DNA of 64,000 bases from a virus. The position numbers and the translations under genes are program-made. The stretch spans positions 62,001-126,000 of IMG/VR virus record IMGVR_UViG_3300024324_000009. One strand, written 5' to 3'. Below the pieces are notes generated by a model. The model saw only the letters and a list, made by a program, of their open reading frames with translations, ran no database searches and was not told where the DNA came from. This document shows, one piece after another, positions 45,664 through 53,886 of the stretch. How positions within the stretch are numbered: the first letter of the stretch is position 1; each line of letters opens with the position of its first letter.

Positions 45664-45994
45664 ATTGTCTGTAGTATTCTCCTGTGTCAATAGTTTTCTT
45701 AGAGACACTAAACTTCATTGACATACTGTCTGTGAAAGGTACGCAAAAAACAGATTCATTTTTAGTGTACCAGCCATATTCGCATTCTGTAGGCTCCCCT
45801 ATTATAAATACAGGCTTAGAGTCTACCACTATTGCACCCAGATATAAAGGCCTAACACAAACCTGTACAAAGTTGTCAAATAGTTCTATAAAATCTTCTG
45901 TGTCTGCCCAGTTGTTCAGAGATTCCTCCGACTTATATTCTGAGGATTCTTTACAAAAGGGGAACATATGTATTATGTAGCGTAACTTATCCAT
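45656..45994 (-). CDS. Unknown protein of the second glycosylation island
   Basis: The 112-residue product has mixed strands and three cysteines (CVRPLYLG, ECEYGW). It begins directly on the stop of the upstream GT2 gene (start position 45994 shared). No motif recognised. Confidence 0.45.
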   Translation of the reverse strand: MDKLRYIIHMFPFCKESSEYKSEESLNNWADTEDFIELFDNFVQVCVRPLYLGAIVVDSKPVFIIGEPTECEYGWYTKNESVFCVPFTDSMSMKFSVSKKTIDTGEYYRQYD

Positions 45995-46626
45995 TATCTT
46001 TTAATGCTTTCATATAATTCGTTTTGTTGGCGTTGCTTATTAATCTCTTTACTATGTATTAATGCACATTGTGGATTTTGCGGAAACCCTCCCATTTCTT
46101 TGTATCCTACAATTTGTTCGTGGACGTTACCTTCCCATCTAATGTTGCCGTTATTTTTAAATATTCTTGGCTGATAGTCAGGCCAGTTAATCCATCCGTT
46201 TTCATTGATGTTCCAGCTATATTTCTTAACGTCTTCTTCTGTGTGGCCTTCTACTGTATTGATACGAGGAACATATAACATGTCAACTTCTTCTGTTAGT
46301 TGACTTTTCCATATTTCGATTGTTTCCACAGAAGCGTATTCGTCTGCATCGAAATTTATAATCCAATCTTTATTAGCTAATCCATTGGTAAAATTTTTCA
46401 TTTCAGCAAACCTTTTATCAAAATGATACCTCATGTATGTATCTGCTACTTGCTGTGAGTATTGACGGATATCTACATCTAAGTTTGTCTGTTTTTCTTT
46501 TTCTTCTCTAAAAGTATGCACGATAATTATTTCATCATTATGTGACCTAACCTGTTTGAGAAGTGGAAGGAGAGTCTTTAGTTCTTTTAACTCGTTATAA
46601 ACTGTTACAGTGTACGATATGCTCAT
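45994..46626 (-). CDS. GT2-like glycosyltransferase (copy A)
   Basis: The 210-residue protein starts with MSISYTVTVYNEL and has FDADEY as the DXD metal site. It ends around QPRIFKNNGNIRWEG, the small GT2 form related to lipooligosaccharide/teichuronic transferases. It is a tandem paralogue of the next gene upstream (identical first five residues, the same GWINWPD segment). It probably acts in the same glycan pathway. Confidence 0.7.
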   Translation of the reverse strand: MSISYTVTVYNELKELKTLLPLLKQVRSHNDEIIIVHTFREEKEKQTNLDVDIRQYSQQVADTYMRYHFDKRFAEMKNFTNGLANKDWIINFDADEYASVETIEIWKSQLTEEVDMLYVPRINTVEGHTEEDVKKYSWNINENGWINWPDYQPRIFKNNGNIRWEGNVHEQIVGYKEMGGFPQNPQCALIHSKEINKQRQQNELYESIKR

Positions 46627-47225
46627 TGATTCCTCTTATGGTTTACGGTAGCTAATCTTGGGTCTGGCGTTAAAGCCCCTGACTTTTTAGCCCCTTTAAT
46701 TGAGATGCCACTTTCCTGCTGCTCCCAGATAAGACCAGAACTTTTTTTAATAATTCTAGGCTGATTATCAGGCCAGTTGATCCACCCCTTTTCATTAAGT
46801 CTTAATCCGTATCGTTCTTCTTTTTCTTTTTGACTAATTGTATCATCAATATTTACTCTGGGAGTCCAAAATATATCGTATTCGGGCTCATTCTTGATTA
46901 CATTGTTCCATAGGGCAAGTGTCTGTGCAGTTAAAAATTCATTGGCATCTAACAAGAAAACATAATCTTTAGTAGCTAAGTCACAAACATAGTTTTTTAA
47001 GTGAGTTATATCATTTTTATTTTTATAGTTACAATATGTGTCAAAATTATCCATCAGATATTCTTTGATCTCTACATGGACAGAATCATTCATTTCGTGG
47101 TCTTCACGGTAAAGATGCACAGCTATAGTCTCATCTTGAACCTTTTTGCAGACTTCTAAAGTATAGTGAAGTCTTTTGACATCATTCAACTCATCTTGTA
47201 CAACTACAGTATATGATATGGACAT
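46623..47225 (-). CDS. GT2-like glycosyltransferase (copy B, DXD altered)
   Basis: The 200-residue protein is a paralogue of the 45994-46626 gene, sharing MSISYTV and WINWPDNQPRI. Where copy A has FDADEY this one reads LLDANEF, so the second Asp of the DXD metal site is Asn. It may be a weaker or inactive enzyme, or have a different metal need. A promoter at 47256-47283 starts this unit. Confidence 0.65.
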   Translation of the reverse strand: MSISYTVVVQDELNDVKRLHYTLEVCKKVQDETIAVHLYREDHEMNDSVHVEIKEYLMDNFDTYCNYKNKNDITHLKNYVCDLATKDYVFLLDANEFLTAQTLALWNNVIKNEPEYDIFWTPRVNIDDTISQKEKEERYGLRLNEKGWINWPDNQPRIIKKSSGLIWEQQESGISIKGAKKSGALTPDPRLATVNHKRNQ

Positions 47226-47255
47226 TGGCTTATTTCCTTGATAGTAGATATACTT

Positions 47256-47283
47256 ATAATAGGCTTATTCTGCTGTTTGTCAA
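47256..47283 (-). promoter_or_regulatory. Sigma70-type promoter of the second glycosylation island
   Basis: TTGACA (47278-47283) and TATTAT (47256-47261) are 16 bp apart on the minus strand, just past the stop of the beta-helix-type gene. It leads into the tandem GT2 genes. Confidence 0.75.
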
Positions 47284-47288
47284 GTATT

Positions 47289-48950
47289 TTAAGGCTCAGG
47301 AAAAGGTGGTAAATCAGGGCTATAATAACCTGAAATTACAGACCCCGGGTTGCCTTCACCGGGAAGTTCACCGTACCATTCATCTACCTCTATAATACAG
47401 TCAGTGACAACGATAGTATCATAAGCATATACCTTGTTGATTTTACCGTTTGCTCTTAGAAATGTCCCATCAGCTTTTTCATACAGTGTTCCTATTCGGA
47501 AAGCATCCTGATCTCTGATATCACAGTTGCCGATAAAGGTGCCAAAATTTACCGTATTATTACTGAAAAGTTCACACTTACCACGAAAAGTTCCTATGTT
47601 AATACTGGAGAATATAGTATATAATGTGTTATCTAAATATAAATTTAAAGAATCAGCCTTAATATTGGAGTACCTAGCGGTAATAGTGCCTCCCACAATA
47701 AGATCATTATTAGCGTTTTCTACATTTAAAGTTGAGCTCACTAAGTTACATCCATTATAAATCAGGCCTCCTAGGCCTCCTACAGTAATTGTACTGTCGT
47801 GACATTCTATGTTTTGACAAACAAGTTCACCACAAGACAATGCTGATATTTCGTTCATAACGATGTCATCATCCACATAAATAGTTTGAGGTGCGGAGAC
47901 TTTGGTATCATACAATTCAAGACTTGGGAAAACTAGATATCCTGCACCTCCTGCTGGTAGATCATAAGCCTTTATGTTGCTGTGGCTATACACGCAGTTT
48001 GTACTCATGCTGTCGTAATCAAACACTGGCTCCTGTAGATCAGGCCTTTTTACGGGTGGTGCAGACAACTTGGGCCGGTCCTGAGTACCGACCTTGTCAT
48101 AGGAAACTAAATCCATTTTATAAACTTCAAGGTCTTGAAATGTAAGCCTGTACGCTAGCGGTTGTACAAAGTATGCGTGATACCATTGTTCTTCAGCAGT
48201 CAAGGTGTTATTAATAAATCTAATTTTTTGGTTCATTACTGTTTGCTCTACAGGAATACCATCTTCTCTATTTGGTATTTTACTTCTGTCTTGACCATCA
48301 ATTATTAAATAGCATCCATAGTTTCGTGATTCCATAGGGTTTTCAAAGCTAGCAAAAAAAGCGGCATCCTCTTCTTCTACTGGAGGTGGAGAATCCAAGT
48401 TGATTGCAAAAAAGTTCATATTATTACAAAGTATAGTCCCTCCATTCACCCAAGAACATATATATGCTTCTCCTTTAGGTAGACCATAAAAACTTATTTC
48501 GCATTCATCTAGGATGTTAGTGTAAGATATGTTGTTATTTATGGCGTTCACAGCGTCCCAATATTCATAAGACTTGCTGTCTTCATAGTCTGATGCAGGT
48601 TCCCACTCACTACTTGTCTGTACTTCTCCTAAAGTCTCTGGGTCTGAAATACCAAACAACGTACTTGCTTGTGCCTCTGTTCTTAATTCTTTAGGAGTGT
48701 CTGATTCTTCTCCGTTTTCATCTTCTTCATAAACACATGATGGTACTGGAAACAACTTTTCCATAAAAGTTACACATGCTTGACTATTAGAAAGCCTATA
48801 TTTGTCTGTAAACGTAACAGACCCTCCTTGTATAAAACACCTATTTAAGTCTACAAGATCAAACTCTGATTTTACAGGAAGTGAGAAAGTGCAGTCCTGA
48901 TCTACCAAGTCTGTAACTGTGGTAAAATTTTCTACTTCAAATCTATCCAT
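47289..48950 (-). CDS. Probable beta-helix virion/fibre protein
   Basis: The start is the ATG at 48950, which overlaps the upstream stop as TAATG; a longer frame from 48959 has less support. The ~553-residue protein has a C-terminal half with short repeated strand-turn units (NIGTFRGKC, NFGTFIGNC, RIGTLYEK), typical of right-handed beta-helix tail spikes. The N-terminal half is acidic, with Pro-rich stretches. No active site is evident. It is coupled to the papain-fold paralogue and probably belongs to the virion. Confidence 0.6.
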   Translation of the reverse strand: MDRFEVENFTTVTDLVDQDCTFSLPVKSEFDLVDLNRCFIQGGSVTFTDKYRLSNSQACVTFMEKLFPVPSCVYEEDENGEESDTPKELRTEAQASTLFGISDPETLGEVQTSSEWEPASDYEDSKSYEYWDAVNAINNNISYTNILDECEISFYGLPKGEAYICSWVNGGTILCNNMNFFAINLDSPPPVEEEDAAFFASFENPMESRNYGCYLIIDGQDRSKIPNREDGIPVEQTVMNQKIRFINNTLTAEEQWYHAYFVQPLAYRLTFQDLEVYKMDLVSYDKVGTQDRPKLSAPPVKRPDLQEPVFDYDSMSTNCVYSHSNIKAYDLPAGGAGYLVFPSLELYDTKVSAPQTIYVDDDIVMNEISALSCGELVCQNIECHDSTITVGGLGGLIYNGCNLVSSTLNVENANNDLIVGGTITARYSNIKADSLNLYLDNTLYTIFSSINIGTFRGKCELFSNNTVNFGTFIGNCDIRDQDAFRIGTLYEKADGTFLRANGKINKVYAYDTIVVTDCIIEVDEWYGELPGEGNPGSVISGYYSPDLPPFPEP

Positions 48951-51049
48951 TAAAAACACCCTTTTCCTTCTAAGTGAATTATGTGATATCCCGGTGGTTT
49001 TGCCACATTAACTTTAAGATAACCTAGATATGGTTCCCATTGTATATTTATGGTCGCGTTGTTCTCCGAGTCCAGACAGTTTATTGGTATGGCAGATGTC
49101 TCTATGTCTTGATGTGCCGTTGCATGTTTATGTGCTCTTTTCTTAAATGCTCTGTCCTTGTACATATTACCTTCAAGACGATCTAGTTCTCCTTCATTAT
49201 TAAAGGCTTTACCCCAACCCCATATAAATTCTAAATCTAAAGGTAGATAGCAGTCTCCTTCAAAGTCCTCGGCCTCACATTCATCGTCTCGTTCATGAGA
49301 AGGTATTTTGCAATAAGCCTTACTCTCTGAAAGCAAATCTGCTGTAACATGAGTAGGGATATTTTGAGAATAGTGCAACAAATCATCTCCCTTGTTACTT
49401 TGGGTGAAACGAGGATTAAGAGAGAGAGCAAATAACATACCGAAAGCACTTTGTCTTTCAGCACAAAAGTAAGGTAGACAGTTGGGATAAATAGGAACTC
49501 CTTGACATCCCTCATACTCTAGTATAACAAAAGGATCAGTACAGTCTATTCCTTCGTTGGCTGGGCAAACAGTTTGCCTACAGGCATAATAGTCGCTACC
49601 ATTCATGTATCTAATCATGTCTTTCAAAACGGTTTCGGTAACTAAAAACGAACCGTCTGGTAATGGCCCCCAGTTTGGTTCACCTCCAGTAATCCAATTT
49701 CCTAATGGACATTGTAGAACATACACACATTCGTCAAACTCTAGTCTTCTATCGTCATAGCCTATAATGCTATACATGGTATACCATATTCTATCTGGAT
49801 ATGCTAAACCTTGACTATCTCTTCTATTGGGAAAACCTACGTTAGTAAACAAAGCTACGCCTTCTCCGTTCCAGAGTAGTTGCTTTATTGTTCTAAGATA
49901 TGCTTCGTAGTCACTGGATGAACTTGGCATTCCTGCTTTGCCGTTTACGCTTACATCTAGCATAAGAGGTACTGTAGCCCTTATTCTTTCTATCTTTTCT
50001 TCTTGTTTTAAGTTGGGACTATCAGGATCAGTAGTCTTTGGCTTCATTGTTTGATAGTTCCAGCCGTTGCGTTCCTGTAGCCATTCAAAGAATAGGCCTT
50101 TATCAATAGTGTTTAATCTATCTGCTTGATTGTTTCTGAGGTTGCATATACCTGAATATTCTCTTCTTTCTAAAACTCCTATGTGATACATTTTTTCATC
50201 TTGTCTACCTGATAATAAGTCTCCTCTCTGCGAACCGTCTTGAGAAGGAACCCAGTATGCGAACTGTATATATCTACCCTCAAATGTAGCAGTTCTATCA
50301 AACCCACAACACTCACTATAGTATTCTGGAGTTCCGGGTTTACAGCAAGGGTCATTTTCAGGAGGTGGGTCTATTGGTGGGCAGCAGCCACACGATCTAC
50401 ACTTTGGCTGGTCTTCACCAGCACATGTTACGCATGAATGTGCGGCTCCCGGCACACCTTGGGCTCCGGGCCAACAACTCATTACTCCTACTGTAGGAGA
50501 CCTTACTTCAAGTACGTCTTGTGGTTCTAGAGTTTGTCCTACTTCTTCTGCTGATATTAAATCTGGCCCCATCATCAACATATTGTCTGGTATGCTGTTC
50601 CATCCCCAGTATGTCATGTATTCAGTAGCCATTCTGTGAAAACTTTTTGAGAAATTGTTATCTCCTACATAGTGACAAGCCCTCATAGTGTCCGCAGAGT
50701 TCCTGAAAGCATGTGCTACTGCGGCTTGTGGGATTGAGCAACATTCTTTATAAGCCCCGCCATCTAATTGTTCTAAAAATTTAAATGGCAATACTAATTG
50801 GTATTCATGGTCATTATTAGTTGCACTGTATAGTGTAGAATCTGCTGCGGCACTAAAGCAAGGATATTTTAAAATAGATACTGCATCAACAATTCTAGCT
50901 AGCCAGTAAGCAGCAGAAACTCCCTGTGGATAAGTACCGAATACTTCAGAGTTGCTGTTGTCTGCAAAGTAATCAATTTTTCTAGGCGATGTTGGGCTAG
51001 GATCACAAGGGTTTCTTGTAAGTGCCTCATATAGTTCATCTGGAGTCAT
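48950..51049 (-). CDS. Papain-fold pseudoprotease, large Cys-rich paralogue
   Basis: The 699-residue protein starts MTPDELYEAL, like LTPDDLYRLY of the papain-like protein at 53887-54813. It shares two more blocks with it: AVAHAFRNSAD (111-120) against VSHSTRNAVD, and GFPNRRDSQG...WGPLPDGSFL (405-469) against GFSNKRDSKG...WGPIPDGSFL. The catalytic Cys, His and Asn are replaced by A110, T424 and C447. A Cys-rich insert (about 185-300) lies between the blocks. It cannot act as a cysteine protease and is probably a structural or binding protein, perhaps in the virion. Confidence 0.78.
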   Translation of the reverse strand: MTPDELYEALTRNPCDPSPTSPRKIDYFADNSNSEVFGTYPQGVSAAYWLARIVDAVSILKYPCFSAAADSTLYSATNNDHEYQLVLPFKFLEQLDGGAYKECCSIPQAAVAHAFRNSADTMRACHYVGDNNFSKSFHRMATEYMTYWGWNSIPDNMLMMGPDLISAEEVGQTLEPQDVLEVRSPTVGVMSCWPGAQGVPGAAHSCVTCAGEDQPKCRSCGCCPPIDPPPENDPCCKPGTPEYYSECCGFDRTATFEGRYIQFAYWVPSQDGSQRGDLLSGRQDEKMYHIGVLERREYSGICNLRNNQADRLNTIDKGLFFEWLQERNGWNYQTMKPKTTDPDSPNLKQEEKIERIRATVPLMLDVSVNGKAGMPSSSSDYEAYLRTIKQLLWNGEGVALFTNVGFPNRRDSQGLAYPDRIWYTMYSIIGYDDRRLEFDECVYVLQCPLGNWITGGEPNWGPLPDGSFLVTETVLKDMIRYMNGSDYYACRQTVCPANEGIDCTDPFVILEYEGCQGVPIYPNCLPYFCAERQSAFGMLFALSLNPRFTQSNKGDDLLHYSQNIPTHVTADLLSESKAYCKIPSHERDDECEAEDFEGDCYLPLDLEFIWGWGKAFNNEGELDRLEGNMYKDRAFKKRAHKHATAHQDIETSAIPINCLDSENNATINIQWEPYLGYLKVNVAKPPGYHIIHLEGKGCF

Positions 51050-51962
51050 TCGTAACCTTTGTTATTGTGTTCTCAGAAGTCTTTTTGTATATCTCTTTTT
51101 TTCTAGGTCTTTTATGTTTCCATATGATAGCCAACTGATCCAAATTTTCTTCTACTATATTGCCACAGATTGAACTGTCGCTATGACAATAAACTTCATT
51201 ATTTTTAGTAACCACTATTTGTTTAGGAGAATTAATTCCGTTCACGGTAATAGTAGACATAGTTATAGGATATAGGTTTCCTAAATAGCCAAAAATTCTT
51301 TCTAAAGCATGAATATAAGTTGCTACACAAAGACCATGAACATCCTGATCTTTGACTGTTCGACCAAGCTCTTTATTATCTATCATAAGCCCTTCTATAT
51401 AATCTACAACCTCTTTATTAAAATATTTTAAATATGTTTCAGAACAGCCTGCAAACATAGTGCCTCCAACAAAATGACTATAATTATCGAAAGGTATGCC
51501 TAGTTCATCCATGAGGAAGTGTATATAGGGTTTGTGGCATCTATCGTGGTTCATCAGCATGGAAAGAGGGCCTATACTATCTATAAAAGGATTATCCAAC
51601 AATAGACAGTTTTGTCTTAGTATTTTTGGACTACCTAATAGTTCATATACTAATATTTCTTTCCAGTGGCAGAATCTATGGAGTAGGCTTTTTTTACTAT
51701 GTATTTTAAAGAAATACTTATAATGCGATGCATATTTTACTAGACTTCTTAGAAAGGGCAATATGTCTCCACCGACATTATCTACGTAATCAATCTGAGG
51801 ATTCAAGTCACTTAACATGGTTACTGTAACATCACAGTCTACTGAATCAGGCAGTGTGATATATATATCTACCATGTCTTTAATAGGGAAGAGGTAGTCG
51901 TAAAAATATTTTGCTTGATCTTGATGATACAGATGTAAAAATACTGCTGTTTTATTTCTCAT
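51036..51962 (-). CDS. RgpF-like rhamnan-synthesis protein
   Basis: The 308-residue protein has the RgpF-family pattern: FLHLYHQDQ, VDIYITLP, NVGGDILPFL, YFFKIHSKKS and WKEILVYELLGSP. RgpF proteins take part in rhamnose-glucose polysaccharide assembly. It lies 3.7 kb from the second island, between two virion-type genes, so it may glycosylate a virion protein. Both neighbours overlap it by 10-14 bases. Confidence 0.75.
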   Translation of the reverse strand: MRNKTAVFLHLYHQDQAKYFYDYLFPIKDMVDIYITLPDSVDCDVTVTMLSDLNPQIDYVDNVGGDILPFLRSLVKYASHYKYFFKIHSKKSLLHRFCHWKEILVYELLGSPKILRQNCLLLDNPFIDSIGPLSMLMNHDRCHKPYIHFLMDELGIPFDNYSHFVGGTMFAGCSETYLKYFNKEVVDYIEGLMIDNKELGRTVKDQDVHGLCVATYIHALERIFGYLGNLYPITMSTITVNGINSPKQIVVTKNNEVYCHSDSSICGNIVEENLDQLAIIWKHKRPRKKEIYKKTSENTITKVTNDSR

Positions 51963-52200
51963 TTAATTTATTATACAGTACTAACGCTAGTACACTACCT
52001 GCTACACCAGCAAAAATACCTGCTGGTTCTATGACAGAATATGATCCTAGCATATATAATCCTGCTCCTCCCATATATGATCCTATGACTCCTAAAGCTA
52101 CAGTTTTAATAAATCCAAAGTTTTCTTCGCCGGGAACTATAGTTTTAGCTATTGATCCTACAAAAATACCGTATACCGCCCATATAAATAAACTAAACAT
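51952..52200 (-). CDS. GlsB/YeaQ-type small membrane protein
   Basis: The start is the ATG at 52200, with GGAGG 6 bases before. The ~82-residue product has three membrane segments and the glycine pattern IFVGSIAKTIVPGEE...GVIGSYMGGAGLY. This matches the GlsB/YeaQ/YmgE (transglycosylase-associated) family. Its place among other small membrane proteins suggests a role in the envelope or lysis, but this is inferred. Confidence 0.7.
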   Translation of the reverse strand: MFSLFIWAVYGIFVGSIAKTIVPGEENFGFIKTVALGVIGSYMGGAGLYMLGSYSVIEPAGIFAGVAGSVLALVLYNKLNEK

Positions 52201-52576
52201 TTGAGGCCTCCAGTAAAGCAATAAGGTCTTCCTCTTTCATAGTTGCTGCTTCATCCAATATAGCATTAACTAGAGAAGCTGAATTTTTTTTATAATCTTC
52301 AGGCTTGAGTTCTCTCCTTAGTACTCGTTTAATTTTCATCTTTGTAAACCAGCCTCGTCTCACACTAAAGTTTCTGACACGATTGGCATAAAACATTTTA
52401 TCTTTATCTTTATTGCACTCTTGTATAATTCTAATAAGAGTAAGCATCACGCTAATAACCATGATTACAGCTATTACGCTACCATGTTCATCAGACTCTA
52501 CATTATCATCGGATTGATAGTTCGCCTTTTCTAAAACACGGGCAGCGATTTCTTTAAGTTTTTCTTGATTTTCCAT
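52193..52576 (-). CDS. Small membrane protein with coiled ends
   Basis: The start is the ATG at 52576 (frame MENQEKLKEIAA); the frame is open further upstream but that part overlaps the preceding gene. The ~127-residue product has one membrane segment near residues 36-52 (VIAVIMVISVMLTLIRII) and basic helical regions. It is coupled to the GlsB-type gene by an 8-base overlap. Function unknown. Confidence 0.6.
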   Translation of the reverse strand: MENQEKLKEIAARVLEKANYQSDDNVESDEHGSVIAVIMVISVMLTLIRIIQECNKDKDKMFYANRVRNFSVRRGWFTKMKIKRVLRRELKPEDYKKNSASLVNAILDEAATMKEEDLIALLEASNV

Positions 52577-52595
52577 TATGTTCTCTATACTGGGT

Positions 52596-52829
52596 TTAAG
52601 GTTCACAATACTGACAGTTAATTTTTGCAATTCCATCACCGCTCCAGTACCAGCCTTTGCCCTCACAAACGGGACAATCTTTTCTTTTGTATTTTTCAGC
52701 TATCTCTATTGATTGAGAAGCCTTTATAACGGCACCTACTAATGTAGTAACCGCAGTTGTGCTGTATTTGGGTAGTGTAGATACTGCAACCATAGAAGCA
52801 AGTACACCGCATAAAATAACTCTACTCAT
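52596..52829 (-). CDS. Small membrane protein with zinc-finger-like tail
   Basis: The 77-residue product has a hydrophobic N-terminus (VILCGVLASMVAVS), which may be a signal or membrane segment, and a C-terminal CPVCEGKGW...CQYC motif like the DnaJ-type CxxCxGxG finger. AGGA precedes the ATG. Its role is unknown; in a run of membrane genes it may be an envelope or lysis factor. Confidence 0.6.
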   Translation of the reverse strand: MSRVILCGVLASMVAVSTLPKYSTTAVTTLVGAVIKASQSIEIAEKYKRKDCPVCEGKGWYWSGDGIAKINCQYCEP

Positions 52830-52918
52830 TTGTTCATCCTATCTTTCTTGTTAAATAAAATAACGCCACTCCCTGAACTTTGTATCAGTTTTGATAATGT
52901 CGGGAGGTATGATCCACC

Positions 52919-52946
52919 TTAATATAAGGACAAAATTATTTGTGAA
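52919..52946 (-). promoter_or_regulatory. Possible promoter with overlapping dyad in the 52830-52964 gap
   Basis: In the longest non-coding stretch of the region (52830-52964), TTCACA (52941-52946) and TATTAA (52919-52924) are 16 bp apart on the minus strand. The -10 overlaps a 13-bp dyad (52917-52929, CCTTA/TAAGG arms), possibly an operator. A GG.GG/CC.CC inverted repeat follows near 52902-52918. Nothing else is recognised in the gap. Confidence 0.35.
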
Positions 52947-52964
52947 CCAGACTGTTTAGTGACG

Positions 52965-53126
52965 TTATTCTTTCTTAAAAATATTTTTTAGTTTGTCTAT
53001 AATTGGTCTTTTTTTCTCAGGTTTTGTTATGTCGTCATTAGGCTGAAACATTTTTAGCAAAGCCAATATAAAGTCGCCAATAATTTTAATTAATCTATTC
53101 ATAGCAATTTTATCTATGATACTCAT
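52965..53126 (-). CDS. Small unknown protein (53 aa)
   Basis: The frame starts on the stop of the upstream gene as TAATG and encodes MSIIDKIAMNRLIKII..., an amphipathic/hydrophobic first half (about residues 14-26) and a lysine-rich end. The stop-start coupling favours a real gene. It may be a small membrane-associated protein of this block. Function unknown. Confidence 0.55.
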   Translation of the reverse strand: MSIIDKIAMNRLIKIIGDFILALLKMFQPNDDITKPEKKRPIIDKLKNIFKKE

Positions 53127-53875
53127 TAGGTCACCTTTGTATAAGTTACGGAACTTCCTGTTAAAAGAGCAATGCTGTCATTTCCAACAAAATTATGATT
53201 TGTAACTATCTCTAGTTGTAGAGTTAAGTCTCCACCAGAATCATTCTTTACATAGAACTGTTGTTGTGAAGTGACTGTGCATGGTACATTAAATATAGAA
53301 GACGGATTATTTCCAAAACTAACCCAAGTACCAGTATTTGCAATTTGCTGAGTAGCGTCCTGATGGAGTTCTAGGTGCTCTTTTGATATTGCTTCATAAT
53401 GCACCCAGTTTCCTCTTGTAATAAATTGGTCACTATCAAGTCCTCCACTTATAGCAGATTGTTGAGTACTAGTCAAACCGTTTCCTATATTAAAAACAAA
53501 ATGAGTGCTTACCATATACTGAGTACCATCAGCAATGGTTTGTGCTAATTCTAGTGGCGTAATAATGGTATTCTGTGCAAGAGAGTAGTTTTGTGTGGCT
53601 ACCTTGATAGGAAATATGTCTTGACCAATGGTGTCCGTAGCAGCAGATATAGTTACTGTCTCAGGACTGTCTGCATCTGGTGCAGCATTTGTTGTCAAAG
53701 TTACACCGTCTCCTTGTACCAGTAAGTCACTTGGTTTGACTGACTGTGCAACAAAACGATTGACATCAACCTTCATAGTTTCTGGTACATCACTAACTCC
53801 TGTTACTACACAGAGCAAGTCATCTGTAGCTATAGTAGGTGCTTCAGGCAATTCTGTAATCTTAGCGTCTGCCAT
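53126..53875 (-). CDS. Tail-fibre-type virion protein
   Basis: The 249-residue protein opens with AKITELPEAPTIATDDLLCVV, the sort of N-terminal attachment segment common in phage tail fibres. The rest is rich in Thr, Ser, Asn and Gln with beta-like segments (DSGGDLTLQLEIVTN). No enzyme motif. It lies between the papain-like protease and the small membrane genes. Confidence 0.65.
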   Translation of the reverse strand: MADAKITELPEAPTIATDDLLCVVTGVSDVPETMKVDVNRFVAQSVKPSDLLVQGDGVTLTTNAAPDADSPETVTISAATDTIGQDIFPIKVATQNYSLAQNTIITPLELAQTIADGTQYMVSTHFVFNIGNGLTSTQQSAISGGLDSDQFITRGNWVHYEAISKEHLELHQDATQQIANTGTWVSFGNNPSSIFNVPCTVTSQQQFYVKNDSGGDLTLQLEIVTNHNFVGNDSIALLTGSSVTYTKVT

Positions 53876-53886
53876 AATTTATCCCT

